Part shown: positions 1 through 9,616 of the stretch, one piece after another
Position numbering within the stretch: position 1 is the stretch's first letter
How the letters are laid out: every line of letters begins with the position of its first letter
Notes under the pieces: model-generated
Seen by the model: only the letters and a program-made list of their open reading frames with translations
The model's database searches: none
Told to the model about the DNA's origin: nothing
Program-made: the position numbers and the translations under genes
NCBI GenBank assembly: GCA_944320945.1
Contig: CALUJK010000084.1
Span: forward strand, 1-36,748
Length of the DNA: 36,748 nt
Origin: an uncultured Bacteroides sp.
GTDB taxonomy: Bacteria > Bacteroidota > Bacteroidia > Bacteroidales > Bacteroidaceae
Direction of reading: 5' to 3'

Positions 1-1294
1 CCGGTTTAATGCCGCCGATGGTACCCGGCGTATAGCGGACGGAACCGGATACCCAGCGCGACAAACCCTGCAAAGCCTGCACGCGATCGCGGTCGTCGGG
101 CAACAGCATAGCGGCAATCAATTTGGCTTGCAACAAGGTGTTCCAAGAATCGAGCATCTCGTCACGCACCTCTGCACACGGCTGGCGCGTTTCTTGTAAA
201 GCAGCCCAGAAAGCAAGTGTACGGATAATCTCATCCGCGTGAGATGACTTGCGGATGGCATTGCGCATCAGCCAGGCCGTAGTAAATATTTTGCGTATCT
301 GATAGCCATAATGATGGTTGGTTCCCATACCGCTACCATAGGCAAAGCCTTGGTCAATGGCATATTCCCATACGGTGAAATAAGCTAACTGTCCTTCGTA
401 AGACTTCTGGCAAATCGCCTCATAGGCAAAGCCTGTGAGCATGGCTTCCAAATCGTTCCATGAGATTTCCCCGTTTTTACGTTTCAATTCATCGGGTGCC
501 AAGACAGGCGCTCCCACAAATCCGTCTCCCGAAGGTTCAATGGCAGCTTTCGTATATGTATTCCGCGCTTTCTTCACCGCACCGGTCACATCGGATGGCG
601 GAGCCAATGCCTTATCCAGATTCTTCTCGATGGTTTCCAGGTCACGTTTCTGCTGATCGGTAAGTTTCTCGGGACGGGGAATGTCATACTTATATTGTTC
701 CCATTCCCACACACGGCACCAGTGCCACAGGTCACGCCCCACAGCCAAACTGTTATAGTCCACCTGCATATCAGGTGTGGTACGCAGGTTCATGTTCTTC
801 TCAAGCATTTTCCAACGGTCCAGATAAACCCGTCCTTTACGTTGAGGAGCTGTTAAACGACACGTTGTTAATTCAACGTTATCGGTAACATTGTCACCAT
901 GCATACTCTTAAAGCCTACCCAGCACGCACGCCAACCTTTCGAAGCCAAACGATAAGTAAATGAGTAGCGTACATTTCCCGATGCGTCGAAAAACTCGAA
1001 ACGCAGGGAGTCCTGTTGCGGCTTTTCATTATAAAGCCACAACGTTGTGCCACACTTCTGCCAGTTCTTTTTCTCTAATATAATAGGGACATCCAAAGCG
1101 ATGTTTACTGTACTTCCGGGCTGGAATTCCCATACCAAACTCTTTGAACCTTCCTTATAGTAACGGCCGGTTGTAGAGAGAGCTTTCTTTTCGGACGATG
1201 TAAAGCCTGCGGGCACACCCTCCTCAAAGCCGATGACTTGTGCGGCAGAAGGAAGAGCAGCCAGCAGGGCGAGGGATAAAATAAGATGCTTCAT
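1..1294 (-). CDS. PL8-family chondroitin/hyaluronan lyase, N-terminal part (truncated by window edge)
   Basis: An open frame of 431 codons runs from an ATG at 1294 off the left edge with no stop, so the C-terminal half is missing. It begins with a classical signal peptide (MKHLILSLALLAALPSAAQ), pointing to the periplasm. Residues 20-170 look like the beta-rich Lyase_N domain of chondroitin ABC lyases. From about residue 190 the helical catalytic domain begins, with an HHYGY motif at 327-331 and the GGIKP motif near residue 427. Both are typical of polysaccharide lyase family 8, which cleaves uronic-acid-containing glycosaminoglycans by beta-elimination using a His/Tyr/Arg site. It is the last visible member of a minus-strand cluster, 25 bases after the preceding lipoprotein gene, with which it is probably cotranscribed. 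Family assignment is confident; whether it acts on chondroitin sulfate, dermatan or hyaluronan cannot be read from this part. Confidence 0.82.
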   Translation of the reverse strand, partial: MKHLILSLALLAALPSAAQVIGFEEGVPAGFTSSEKKALSTTGRYYKEGSKSLVWEFQPGSTVNIALDVPIILEKKNWQKCGTTLWLYNEKPQQDSLRFEFFDASGNVRYSFTYRLASKGWRACWVGFKSMHGDNVTDNVELTTCRLTAPQRKGRVYLDRWKMLEKNMNLRTTPDMQVDYNSLAVGRDLWHWCRVWEWEQYKYDIPRPEKLTDQQKRDLETIEKNLDKALAPPSDVTGAVKKARNTYTKAAIEPSGDGFVGAPVLAPDELKRKNGEISWNDLEAMLTGFAYEAICQKSYEGQLAYFTVWEYAIDQGFAYGSGMGTNHHYGYQIRKIFTTAWLMRNAIRKSSHADEIIRTLAFWAALQETRQPCAEVRDEMLDSWNTLLQAKLIAAMLLPDDRDRVQALQGLSRWVSGSVRYTPGTIGGIKP

Positions 1295-1319
1295 AAACTA
1301 ATGCAGAAAAATGATACAA

Positions 1320-2849
1320 TTACTGCTTTTCAATCCGAATATTCCGTATGGAAACGGTAGTATTCTGTGTATTATTGTAAAAATAGAAATTGATTTGCTC
1401 CACATCACTCGCATCAGATGCAGAAATTCCGTCATTTACCTCAAGATTAGTTGACCTCATTCCTGTAGAAGATTGGCTGAAATCAAAATAAATAGTATAT
1501 TCTGTCCAAGTTGATTCAACACTTTGAGGATGCACCGTACGATCCCGGCTCGTTCCATCTGCATTTACAATCAGAAATCCTTTCGTATCCGTACTGTTAC
1601 GAATAGCCGAAGCTATAGAACCGCCATCACTGCTCATAGCCTCAAAAGTCAGTCTGTAGACACCCATTTCGAACGGAGAAGCACAGTGATAACCAAACGA
1701 AGAATTATTCCAACCATTTCTTACCAGTGCCCCTCTTGCTGCCTGAATTTCATCCGAAGCAACACTGAGTGTGGTACCTACACCTGCACTGGTATTATCG
1801 GTATGTTCGCGATGGAACCAGAAGTCGTTCCGTCCGCTTAATGCCGTAGAAGTGGAATAGTTTACCAACTCGGTAAATGTAACGGATGCGGTAATGGGAA
1901 GCGTAAACGATGTCAATGCCTCTGCCTCTCCGTTCGTTACCTGCAATTTGGCTATTATAGCAAATCCTCCCTTCAGCGCCAATACAGATATATCGCGTGT
2001 ATTGTCAGCCGTAGCACGGGTGGAAGCCGATGCAGGAGCAGTCACTGTCAATACGGCTATATTTGTGGAAACATCGGCTTCACTCAACGAAGCATGCCAA
2101 CCGGTAGGGGCAGTCACAAGGGTCTGCTCAGCACCGTTTATATGCAAATTGAATGTCCGGGTCTCTCCATCGTCAAAACGTTGCTCACCCGTAATACTTT
2201 CATCAAAATAACAGTAGAAATCAGGTACAATAGGAATGCTGACAGTGGTTTCCCCATCTCCTAAAGTCAGTTCCAAAGAACTTCCGTCTTCAGACACTTC
2301 AGCAGAGGTAAACACTTGGTCGCCACTGGTAGCGTCATAAACGGCTTTCACATCGTTTCCTTCTTCATCTTTAACGCGTTCATAGGTGGCACCTTCATCA
2401 TAAGAAATCTCCCAATAGCCGTCGGAGCTGACGCGGAAAAGCGGTGTGATGCCATCTTCCCCAATGGCAGCTACTCCTAAGGAAGTAAAGGTCTGTCCGT
2501 TGTCGTAGCTAACCTGCCAATTGCCATCGGTATCAATGCTCACTAAAGGAGCGTTGCCGAAACCTTCGGTCTTTTCTGCCAGTTTCAATACAGAGCCATC
2601 GCTCAATGTCAAGGTATACACCCCATCGGAATTTTCCACAGAGGTAATGATAACACCCTCTTGAAGCAAGATATGCAGAGCGGCCATGTTATCATTCAAC
2701 ATTTTCACTTTGTTCTCCAATGCGGTCACACGGTCATTCAATGAATCGATATCGCTCTCCAACGCATCGGTATCTTCACAACTTGTCACTACACATAAAG
2801 CCAATGCCATACATGCGTAACACACCATATTCTTTATTACATTTTTCAT
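1320..2849 (-). CDS. Surface glycan-binding-type lipoprotein with DUF4988-like N-terminus
   Basis: A 509-residue lipoprotein with lipobox VTSC (Cys24), followed by acidic residues as in Bacteroides surface-exported lipoproteins. Residues 28-60 form a short heptad coiled coil. Two copies of a DGxWxxSYDxGxxx motif follow (about 107-121 and 142-156), resembling the DUF4988 module. Residues 215-310 look like a BACON/Ig-type beta domain, and 315-509 like a jelly-roll carbohydrate-binding domain rich in aromatic residues and Asn. No catalytic motif is visible. Its position between a lyase (22 bases upstream) and a PL8 lyase (25 bases downstream) suggests a surface glycan-binding protein holding a glycosaminoglycan at the cell surface. 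The binding role is inferred from domain style and context, not from a recognised specificity motif. Confidence 0.7.
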   Translation of the reverse strand: MKNVIKNMVCYACMALALCVVTSCEDTDALESDIDSLNDRVTALENKVKMLNDNMAALHILLQEGVIITSVENSDGVYTLTLSDGSVLKLAEKTEGFGNAPLVSIDTDGNWQVSYDNGQTFTSLGVAAIGEDGITPLFRVSSDGYWEISYDEGATYERVKDEEGNDVKAVYDATSGDQVFTSAEVSEDGSSLELTLGDGETTVSIPIVPDFYCYFDESITGEQRFDDGETRTFNLHINGAEQTLVTAPTGWHASLSEADVSTNIAVLTVTAPASASTRATADNTRDISVLALKGGFAIIAKLQVTNGEAEALTSFTLPITASVTFTELVNYSTSTALSGRNDFWFHREHTDNTSAGVGTTLSVASDEIQAARGALVRNGWNNSSFGYHCASPFEMGVYRLTFEAMSSDGGSIASAIRNSTDTKGFLIVNADGTSRDRTVHPQSVESTWTEYTIYFDFSQSSTGMRSTNLEVNDGISASDASDVEQINFYFYNNTQNTTVSIRNIRIEKQ

Positions 2850-2871
2850 GATAGATATATATTAATGGTTA

Positions 2872-5523
2872 TTATTTTAATGAACTAAGCCATGCCGGTA
2901 CATATCCCAATCGACGTTTTAACTGGGCTTCGTAAAGCGAAGCAGGCTCGACGGCTGTACCTTGGCTCTCCAGACGCTTGATTTGTGCCTCGTCAAAAGT
3001 GATGCTTGTCCCATGAAAACCGACAATAATCGGCGGCATATTTCTCCACCAAATACTGCTAGAAGACCACCATACGAACTGATTATTCCAACCGGAATCA
3101 TAAGTTACCCGCGTAGCTTTCATATTCCAAATAGTAAGGTCATTCAAATGGTTTGGCAATTGAGCCAAATCTCCACCTTGACGCCAAGGAATGAAAGCAC
3201 CTGTACAATGGTCTATCAATGTAGCACGTGGTTGAGTGGCATGTGACTCAAAGCAAGCATCCCTACCCCAATTTACATTCCAGATAACAGCTCCTATACT
3301 CGGTTTGGATACGCCACAGGCATGATATTGACCGGCTCCTTCCATATATTCACCGAGTTCATTACCACCGGAATTTATGGCAATATAACCATTGCTAATG
3401 TCTGTCACATCCCCAATAAATACACGCGATGACTCTTGAGAACGAACGGCAGAATGCCCACGGTTGCCCGTAATGTTTATGGTATAAGCCGACACATTGG
3501 CACAGGTCACAATGGAAGCAGCCTCGCTAACACTTTCAAAGTCAACACGACGAATCCATGAATTAGTCAGACGAATGAAATTAATAGGCTTGAATGCTCC
3601 GTCATCCTCTGCACTGCCATGATGGCGGAAATCCTCTTTAGAATGTCCCAAGAACTTTAAATCTTCGACGCCGACATTCTCGTAATGTGGGAAACGCTGA
3701 ATCTTCCATCCCCACCGGGCATCTACCGCACGCATAATAGGCTCTACAAAAGTAATCGTATTCCCACTGATAGATTTTACTTGATGTCTGTCATACACTT
3801 GCACACCATTTTCAAGCAATTCCGTCATGGTTGATTCCACGGTGTAAGGCGACAGTTCTTCGGCGATTAAATTCGGGCCATTATTTACTAAGGTAAGACA
3901 TACCCAGTCACCGACAGAAATTTGTGATGTAGAAGCAACTTCCACAGAGAAAGTGCCTTTCGCCGCATCACCGGTCACATCTGTCAAATCAGATAATCCG
4001 CTATTATGCTTCATTTCCAGCATATTGGGAGTGCTCCACATATCATCTGTAGTGGCATTGTTCTTCACAGCCATTTCAATGATAGTCTTATCGGCTCCGG
4101 CTCCCTTTATTATCAGGTTCCCCATAGTAATACGCAATGTCTCAATGGTTTCATCGGGAACGTCAGAACCTCCACGCAAAATAAATGTTCCTTCAGGAAA
4201 ATAAATAACGGCATTGGCATTGTTACCACTTATATAGTAACGAAGGCTCTTACCACCATCCTCCGTATTGGTTTCCGTACATCCCATAACATCTCTCAAT
4301 ATCGTACGAAGGGCTTGACGGTCGGACTTTCCATCATTGGCCACAGCACCATAGTCTTCTACATTATAAACCTTATAAATAGCACTGCCTTGCGCACCGC
4401 CAATTATATTTGCATTATAATAACGATTGCCATTGGCATCGGTTTGAGGATTATTAAAATCAATCACGACATCCGGAGGAGCAACTTCTCCATGCATATA
4501 TCCCGCATAAGAGAAGTCCAAAAGCACATTGTTCTCAGAGCCCGTAACAAATTCAGTCCATGCCTGACATCCATCGGCTTCGGTTGTCAGGAAACGGGCT
4601 TTCAGTGTTGTTATACGAATATACTTTTCGGGAGAGGTAAGAATCAGGTTGATATCTTCAATCTTCTCGCTAGCATTAGAAGAAGGTGAAGTAACGGTCA
4701 ACATATCTTCATCCAACTTTACCTGCCAGTTATCGGGAGCTTGAATCATCACATTGTCCACCTCGCTTTGTACTACCCTGAATTTCATGGTAGTAGACAA
4801 AGGAAAGGTTACGGCATCTCCAACTTCTTTTTCCGTTTCCATGTAATAAAGTTTAAGATAAAAAGTCTCTATTACCTGGAACGTATATTGCTCCCCATCA
4901 GAAGCAAGAGTCATACTAAGTGTACCATCTTTGTAGGAAATGTTACTGAATACAGAATTCATACCAGACTCAACTTTGGCCAAAGCATAAATTTTATCTC
5001 CATTTGCATCCAACAAATACTGATAGGTAGAACCGGCATCGTAACTCACTTGCCAATAACCATCAGTGGCAACACGCATCAAAGGAGTGACAATAGGAGT
5101 ACCGTCATTTTTAGAAGGCAATGCGGTCAACGGTTTTCCTTCGTCATCAGTCATCGTAATATAAGTAGTACCGTCTGTACTATACTGCCAATATCCGTCT
5201 TCACTGATACTGATAAGAGGTAACAAACCGTCTATATTCTCACCAATCACTACCTCAAAAGACTGTCCGTCTGCCAACTCAATGCGATAGCCTTTGTCAA
5301 TACCAGACACACCCACTATCGGAGTACCCGCCGACAGGTATTGCCAAGCAGCTACAGATTCATTCAATTGTTCAACGGCAGTTTCAAGCGCAGTAACGCG
5401 CTCTTTCAAGGAATCAGCTTGCGCCTGCAAGGCATCTATATCATCGTTACACGATTGCAACGGAATCAACAGCAAGGCGAAGCATCCATACACAAACATC
5501 TTAAAGAGATTCATACTTTCCAT
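2872..5523 (-). CDS. Surface lipoprotein with pectate-lyase-type beta-helix, candidate PL29 glycosaminoglycan lyase
   Basis: An 883-residue lipoprotein with lipobox LQSC (Cys25, followed by NDD). A second in-frame ATG three codons in (MNLFK) is an equally plausible start. Residues 28-60 form a coiled coil, and residues 108-121 and 153-167 repeat the DGYWxxSxD motif of the neighbouring binding lipoprotein. A beta-sandwich region (about 215-330) precedes a right-handed beta-helix domain of the Pectate_lyase_3 type. That domain starts at DYGAVANDGKSD (390-401), with YFPEGTFILRG at 441-451. The C-terminal third (DACFESHATQPRAT, from 755) resembles the DUF4955 region found in Bacteroides lyases. 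This architecture recalls the PL29 chondroitin-sulfate lyase of the B. thetaiotaomicron glycosaminoglycan system. It is the first gene of the cluster and has a TAnnTTTG box upstream. Lyase activity is inferred; the fold is well supported. Confidence 0.68.
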   Translation of the reverse strand: MESMNLFKMFVYGCFALLLIPLQSCNDDIDALQAQADSLKERVTALETAVEQLNESVAAWQYLSAGTPIVGVSGIDKGYRIELADGQSFEVVIGENIDGLLPLISISEDGYWQYSTDGTTYITMTDDEGKPLTALPSKNDGTPIVTPLMRVATDGYWQVSYDAGSTYQYLLDANGDKIYALAKVESGMNSVFSNISYKDGTLSMTLASDGEQYTFQVIETFYLKLYYMETEKEVGDAVTFPLSTTMKFRVVQSEVDNVMIQAPDNWQVKLDEDMLTVTSPSSNASEKIEDINLILTSPEKYIRITTLKARFLTTEADGCQAWTEFVTGSENNVLLDFSYAGYMHGEVAPPDVVIDFNNPQTDANGNRYYNANIIGGAQGSAIYKVYNVEDYGAVANDGKSDRQALRTILRDVMGCTETNTEDGGKSLRYYISGNNANAVIYFPEGTFILRGGSDVPDETIETLRITMGNLIIKGAGADKTIIEMAVKNNATTDDMWSTPNMLEMKHNSGLSDLTDVTGDAAKGTFSVEVASTSQISVGDWVCLTLVNNGPNLIAEELSPYTVESTMTELLENGVQVYDRHQVKSISGNTITFVEPIMRAVDARWGWKIQRFPHYENVGVEDLKFLGHSKEDFRHHGSAEDDGAFKPINFIRLTNSWIRRVDFESVSEAASIVTCANVSAYTINITGNRGHSAVRSQESSRVFIGDVTDISNGYIAINSGGNELGEYMEGAGQYHACGVSKPSIGAVIWNVNWGRDACFESHATQPRATLIDHCTGAFIPWRQGGDLAQLPNHLNDLTIWNMKATRVTYDSGWNNQFVWWSSSSIWWRNMPPIIVGFHGTSITFDEAQIKRLESQGTAVEPASLYEAQLKRRLGYVPAWLSSLK

Positions 5524-5562
5524 GGTTAATATGCTATTTTCAAGGTTATTGTTTCACTATTG

Positions 5563-5570
5563 CAAATATA
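5563..5570 (-). promoter_or_regulatory. -7 promoter box of the lyase cluster
   Basis: Read on the minus strand this is TATATTTG, a perfect match to the Bacteroidota -7 consensus TAnnTTTG, 40 bases upstream of the lyase start at 5523. No clear -33 TTTG lies at the usual spacing. Confidence 0.55.
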
Positions 5571-5668
5571 CGCAATAACAACCTCTTTAAGTACAAGAAA
5601 TCATACAATTATTGGCAAAAATCATACATCATCTTCCTGCTTTTACACAGATGCAGATTAGCGGACGG

Positions 5669-5694
5669 TTCTCGTGGCAGCGGTATACATATAT
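5669..5694 (+). repeat. Partial copy of an intergenic repeat (short form)
   Basis: The stretch reads TTCTCGTGGCAGCGG followed by TATACATATAT. It matches 18960-18986 upstream of glnN (CTCGTGGTAGCGGCATACATATAT) with two pyrimidine differences. Only this right-hand half is recognisable here; the matching left arm is not evident. It lies about 50 bases upstream of the valS -7 box. Confidence 0.5.
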
Positions 5695-5742
5695 AGTAAC
5701 ACTAATTTTTCCACGAAACATCGCAGAAAAACAAATATTTCG

Positions 5743-5750
5743 TATTTTTG
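5743..5750 (+). promoter_or_regulatory. -7 promoter box of the valS operon
   Basis: TATTTTTG matches the TAnnTTTG consensus and lies 42 bases before the valS ATG. The -33 element is not recognisable. It would drive valS, lnb and the PafA-like gene together. Confidence 0.6.
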
Positions 5751-5792
5751 CACCCATTATTTGCGTAAATAAGTAAACAGTAGATAAAAACA

Positions 5793-8423
5793 ATGGAATT
5801 AGCAAGCAAGTACAACCCTGCTGAAGTAGAGGGTAAATGGTATCAATATTGGTTAGACCACAAATTATTCAGTTCCAAACCAGATGGACGAGAACCTTAT
5901 ACCATCGTCATTCCGCCCCCCAACGTGACCGGTGTGCTTCACATGGGACACATGCTCAACAATACCATTCAAGATATTTTGGTACGTCGCGCGCGCATGG
6001 AAGGCAAGAATGCCTGCTGGGTACCAGGTACCGACCACGCTTCCATTGCCACCGAGGCCAAAGTTGTAAACAAACTGGCCGCACAAGGCATCAAAAAAAC
6101 AGACTTAACCCGTGAAGAGTTTTTAAGCCACGCATGGGATTGGACGAATGAACACGGTGGCATCATCTTGAAGCAACTTCGTCGTTTAGGTGCGTCATGC
6201 GATTGGGATCGTACTGCATTTACGATGGATGAGGAGCGAAGCCGCAGCGTTATTAAAGTATTCGTAGACTTATATAATAAAGGTCTTATCTATCGTGGTG
6301 TGCGCATGGTAAACTGGGATCCGAAAGCCCTTACCGCACTGAGCGACGAGGAAGTCATTTATAAAGAAGAGCATAGCAAACTATACTACCTACGGTATAA
6401 AGTAGAAGGAGATCCCGAAGGACGTTATGCTGTAGTAGCTACCACCCGTCCGGAAACAATTATGGGAGATACAGCAATGTGTATCAATCCCAATGACCCT
6501 AAAAATGAATGGCTGAAAGGCAAGAAGGTCATCGTGCCGCTGGTAGGACGTGTTATCCCCGTCATCGAAGACGAATATGTAGACATTGAATTTGGTACCG
6601 GTTGTCTTAAAGTAACTCCTGCCCACGATGTTAATGACTATATGTTAGGCGAAAAATATAACCTGCCAAGCATTGACATCTTCAACGACAATGGAACGTT
6701 GAGTGAAGCGGCCGGTCTTTATGTAGGGATGGATCGTTTTGATGTACGCAAGCAAATAGAAAAAGATTTGGCCGATGCCGGTCTGCTGGAAAAGGTAGAA
6801 GCCTATACGAATAAGGTTGGTTTCTCTGAACGTACCAACGTGCCTATCGAGCCCAAACTCTCTATGCAGTGGTTCCTCAAAATGAAACACTTTGCAGACA
6901 TGGCTTTGCCACCTGTCATGAATGATGAATTGAAATTCTATCCACCCAAATATAAGAATACATATAAATATTGGATGGAAAACATTAAAGACTGGTGCAT
7001 CAGCCGTCAATTGTGGTGGGGACACCGCATTCCGGCATATTTCTTACCGGAAGGTGGTTTCGTAGTAGCTGAAAATGCAGAACTGGCATTGGCACTGGCT
7101 AAGGAGAAAACCGGAAACGAAAATCTGACCATCAATGACCTGCGTCAGGATGAAGACTGTCTGGATACATGGTTCTCCTCGTGGTTGTGGCCCATCTCAC
7201 TGTTCGATGGAATAAATAATCCCGGAAATGAAGAAATTAAATATTATTATCCCACCAGTGATCTGGTGACAGGACCGGATATCATCTTCTTCTGGGTGGC
7301 CCGCATGATTATGGCCGGCTATGAATATATGGGTGACATGCCATTCCGGAATGTCTATTTTACCGGCATCGTACGCGATAAATTAGGACGTAAGATGTCT
7401 AAGTCTTTGGGGAATTCCCCAGACCCATTGGAACTGATTGACAAATATGGTGCCGATGGCGTCCGTATGGGTATGATGCTTTCTGCTCCGGCAGGTAACG
7501 ATATTTTGTTTGACGATGCCCTATGCGAACAAGGCCGTAATTTCTGTAATAAGATTTGGAATGCATTCCGCCTTGTCAAAGGCTGGGAAATCAGTGCAGA
7601 CGCAGAAATGCCGGAAGCAGCCCGTCTTGCCATCCGTTGGTTCGAAGCTAAACAAAATGCCGTAGCTGCCGAAATGGCTGACCTTTTCGGGAAATACCGT
7701 TTAAGCGAAGCATTGATGACTGTATATAAACTCTTTTGGGATGAATTCTCCGCATGGTATCTGGAAATGGTAAAACCGGCTTACGGACAGCCCATCAATA
7801 AAGAGGTATATGAACGGACTATCGAATTTTTCGATAATCTGTTGCATTTGCTTCATCCGTTTATGCCTTTCATCACAGAAGAACTGTGGCAACATATCTC
7901 CGAACGCAAAGAAGGAGAAAGCCTGATGGTGAATCCGCTTACTATTTCAGTCCAGGTGGACGAAACACTCATTCGCCAGTTTGAGGTAGTAAAAGAAATT
8001 ATCGGAAACATCCGTGCCATCCGTTTGCAAAAGAACATTGCACAAAAAGAGGCTTTGGAATTACAAGTCATTGGGGAAAATCCCGTGGAAGCATTTACTA
8101 CCGTTATCACTAAGATGTGTAATCTTTCATCCATCCATTGTGTGGAAACGAAGGCGGAAGGTGCCTCTGCATTTATGATAGGGACCACTGAATATGCCAT
8201 TCCATTGGGTAACTTGATTGATGTTGATGCAGAAATAGCTCGTATGGAAGCAGAACTGAAACACAAAGAAGGTTTCTTGCAAGGTATTCTAAAAAAACTG
8301 AGCAATGAAAAATTTGTAAATAACGCTCCTGCTGCCGTAATCGAATTGGAACGCAAGAAACAAGCCGATACAGAAAGTATCATCAAATCTTTGAAAGAGA
8401 GCATTGCGGCACTGAAGAAATGA
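5793..8423 (+). CDS. valS: Valine--tRNA ligase
   Basis: This cytoplasmic class I aminoacyl-tRNA synthetase charges tRNA-Val with valine. The 876-residue length is normal for bacterial ValRS. The HIGH-type signature [13 protein letters not shown] is at residues 41-53 and KMSKS is at about 534-538. The sequence [13 protein letters not shown] early in the catalytic domain is characteristic of ValRS, followed by the CP1 editing domain. The C-terminal 65 residues form the expected charged coiled-coil arm that contacts tRNA. It is the first gene of an operon: its TGA stop overlaps the ATG of lnb by four bases (ATGA). A TAnnTTTG box precedes it. No T-box or other leader structure was seen. Confidence 0.98.
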   Translation: MELASKYNPAEVEGKWYQYWLDHKLFSSKPDGREPYTIVIPPPNVTGVLHMGHMLNNTIQDILVRRARMEGKNACWVPGTDHASIATEAKVVNKLAAQGIKKTDLTREEFLSHAWDWTNEHGGIILKQLRRLGASCDWDRTAFTMDEERSRSVIKVFVDLYNKGLIYRGVRMVNWDPKALTALSDEEVIYKEEHSKLYYLRYKVEGDPEGRYAVVATTRPETIMGDTAMCINPNDPKNEWLKGKKVIVPLVGRVIPVIEDEYVDIEFGTGCLKVTPAHDVNDYMLGEKYNLPSIDIFNDNGTLSEAAGLYVGMDRFDVRKQIEKDLADAGLLEKVEAYTNKVGFSERTNVPIEPKLSMQWFLKMKHFADMALPPVMNDELKFYPPKYKNTYKYWMENIKDWCISRQLWWGHRIPAYFLPEGGFVVAENAELALALAKEKTGNENLTINDLRQDEDCLDTWFSSWLWPISLFDGINNPGNEEIKYYYPTSDLVTGPDIIFFWVARMIMAGYEYMGDMPFRNVYFTGIVRDKLGRKMSKSLGNSPDPLELIDKYGADGVRMGMMLSAPAGNDILFDDALCEQGRNFCNKIWNAFRLVKGWEISADAEMPEAARLAIRWFEAKQNAVAAEMADLFGKYRLSEALMTVYKLFWDEFSAWYLEMVKPAYGQPINKEVYERTIEFFDNLLHLLHPFMPFITEELWQHISERKEGESLMVNPLTISVQVDETLIRQFEVVKEIIGNIRAIRLQKNIAQKEALELQVIGENPVEAFTTVITKMCNLSSIHCVETKAEGASAFMIGTTEYAIPLGNLIDVDAEIARMEAELKHKEGFLQGILKKLSNEKFVNNAPAAVIELERKKQADTESIIKSLKESIAALKK

Positions 8424-9616
8424 GACGACTACTCGCAGCCTTTTTTCTTGCCTTCTCTTTCATATTCCATGTGCAGGCATTTGTGCAAACGGAAGAAAGA
8501 AATGATGTGTCTGATTCTATCCGCATCAGTCTGTTGACGTGTGCGGCAGGAGAAGAGATTTATTCTCTATACGGACATACGGCTATCCGCTACGAAAACT
8601 TTTCGAAAGGCATAGATATAGTATATAATTATGGCGTGTTTGACTTTGACACGCCTAATTTTGCTTTGCGCTTTGCTTTAGGACAGACAGACTATCAACT
8701 TGGGAAGAACCGTTTTAACCGTTTTGCCGCGGCTTATGCTTTCTCCGGACGGGATGTGTACCAGCAAGTTCTCAACCTTACCACAGATGAGAAACTTCAT
8801 CTTGTGGCATTGCTTGAAGAGAATTATCGTCCGGAAAAACGTATGTATCGCTACAATTTCTTCTACGATAATTGTGCGACCCGCCCGCGTGACATGATAG
8901 AACAGGCCATAAACGGTTCTATTCATTATGCGGAAAATGCTGTTTCACAAGACAAAAAGTATAGTTTTCGCGACCTGCTTCATCAATATAACAAAGAACA
9001 TCCGTGGTCACGCTTCGGCATGGATTTGTGCGTGGGAAGTGAGGGCGACAAACCTATCACATTCAGGCAAATGATGTTCGTTCCATTCTACGTACAAGAT
9101 TTTTTCAGAACAGCCCACATTACCAATAAAGAAGGAAATACACGCCCTTTGGTATTGTCTGAAGAAAAAATTGTAGAGGCAGAAGAAGTTTATTCTCCCA
9201 TCGGCATTACTCCATCTCAAGTGGGATGGATATTTTTAGGATTTATATTAATTGTCACCGTCTATGGTGTGTGGAAACATCAAAGTTGGTGGGGAATTGA
9301 CCTGATACTTTTCACAATAGCAGGAATAGCAGGATGTATCTTAACATTTCTTGCACTCCTCTCTGAGCATCCGGCAATGAGTCCGAACTATCTGCTGTTT
9401 GTCTTTCATCCGTTCCATCTGCTAACCCTTCCGTGGGTAATGCGGAATGCACGAAGGCACCAAATTTCATGGTATCTGTTAGCAAACGGAACTGTTTTAA
9501 CTCTTTTTATAGTATTATGGAATGTAATTCCACAAAATTTTCCGCCAACCGTACTACCTTTGGCACTTTGTTTGCTGATACGTTCCATAAACAATATAAT
9601 TATATCCCGATTATGA
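8420..9616 (+). CDS. lnb: Lipoprotein N-acyltransferase Lnb (DUF4105 family)
   Basis: A 398-residue membrane protein. After an N-terminal signal/anchor (1-21) comes a periplasmic DUF4105 domain (about 30-230) with two strongly conserved-looking motifs: YGHTAIR around His53 and [11 protein letters not shown] around Cys152. These are plausible Cys/His catalytic residues. The C-terminal part (about 262-396) has four to five hydrophobic membrane segments. The DUF4105 family of Bacteroides was shown to contain Lnb, which adds the third acyl chain to the N-terminal Cys of lipoproteins, replacing Lnt. That would make it a general maturation enzyme for the many lipoproteins of this phylum, several in this window. 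It overlaps valS by ATGA at its start and the next gene by ATGA at its end, so translation is probably coupled. Residue roles are inferred from conservation of motif type. Confidence 0.85.
   Translation: MRRLLAAFFLAFSFIFHVQAFVQTEERNDVSDSIRISLLTCAAGEEIYSLYGHTAIRYENFSKGIDIVYNYGVFDFDTPNFALRFALGQTDYQLGKNRFNRFAAAYAFSGRDVYQQVLNLTTDEKLHLVALLEENYRPEKRMYRYNFFYDNCATRPRDMIEQAINGSIHYAENAVSQDKKYSFRDLLHQYNKEHPWSRFGMDLCVGSEGDKPITFRQMMFVPFYVQDFFRTAHITNKEGNTRPLVLSEEKIVEAEEVYSPIGITPSQVGWIFLGFILIVTVYGVWKHQSWWGIDLILFTIAGIAGCILTFLALLSEHPAMSPNYLLFVFHPFHLLTLPWVMRNARRHQISWYLLANGTVLTLFIVLWNVIPQNFPPTVLPLALCLLIRSINNIIISRL

Larger units (their letters stand above)
5524..5792. other. Divergent intergenic region between the lyase cluster and valS
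   Basis: No gene is visible in these 269 bases. They hold a minus-strand promoter box for the lyase cluster, a plus-strand promoter box for valS, and between them a short sequence (5669-5694) nearly identical to part of a structured repeat upstream of glnN. Confidence 0.6.

Noticed and set aside
4006-4689. 227-codon frame opposite the beta-helix lyase gene
   Set aside because: It lies fully inside the lyase gene on the other strand, with composition typical of an antisense shadow and no recognisable domain.
5524-5792. T-box or other riboswitch leader of valS
   Set aside because: The promoter box lies only 42 bases before the ATG, leaving no room for such a structure.
9433-9612. Longer N-terminus for the PafA-like protein from a GTG inside lnb
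   Set aside because: The ATG at 9613 gives a perfect signal peptide and a typical ATGA overlap; the extension lies wholly inside lnb in another frame.
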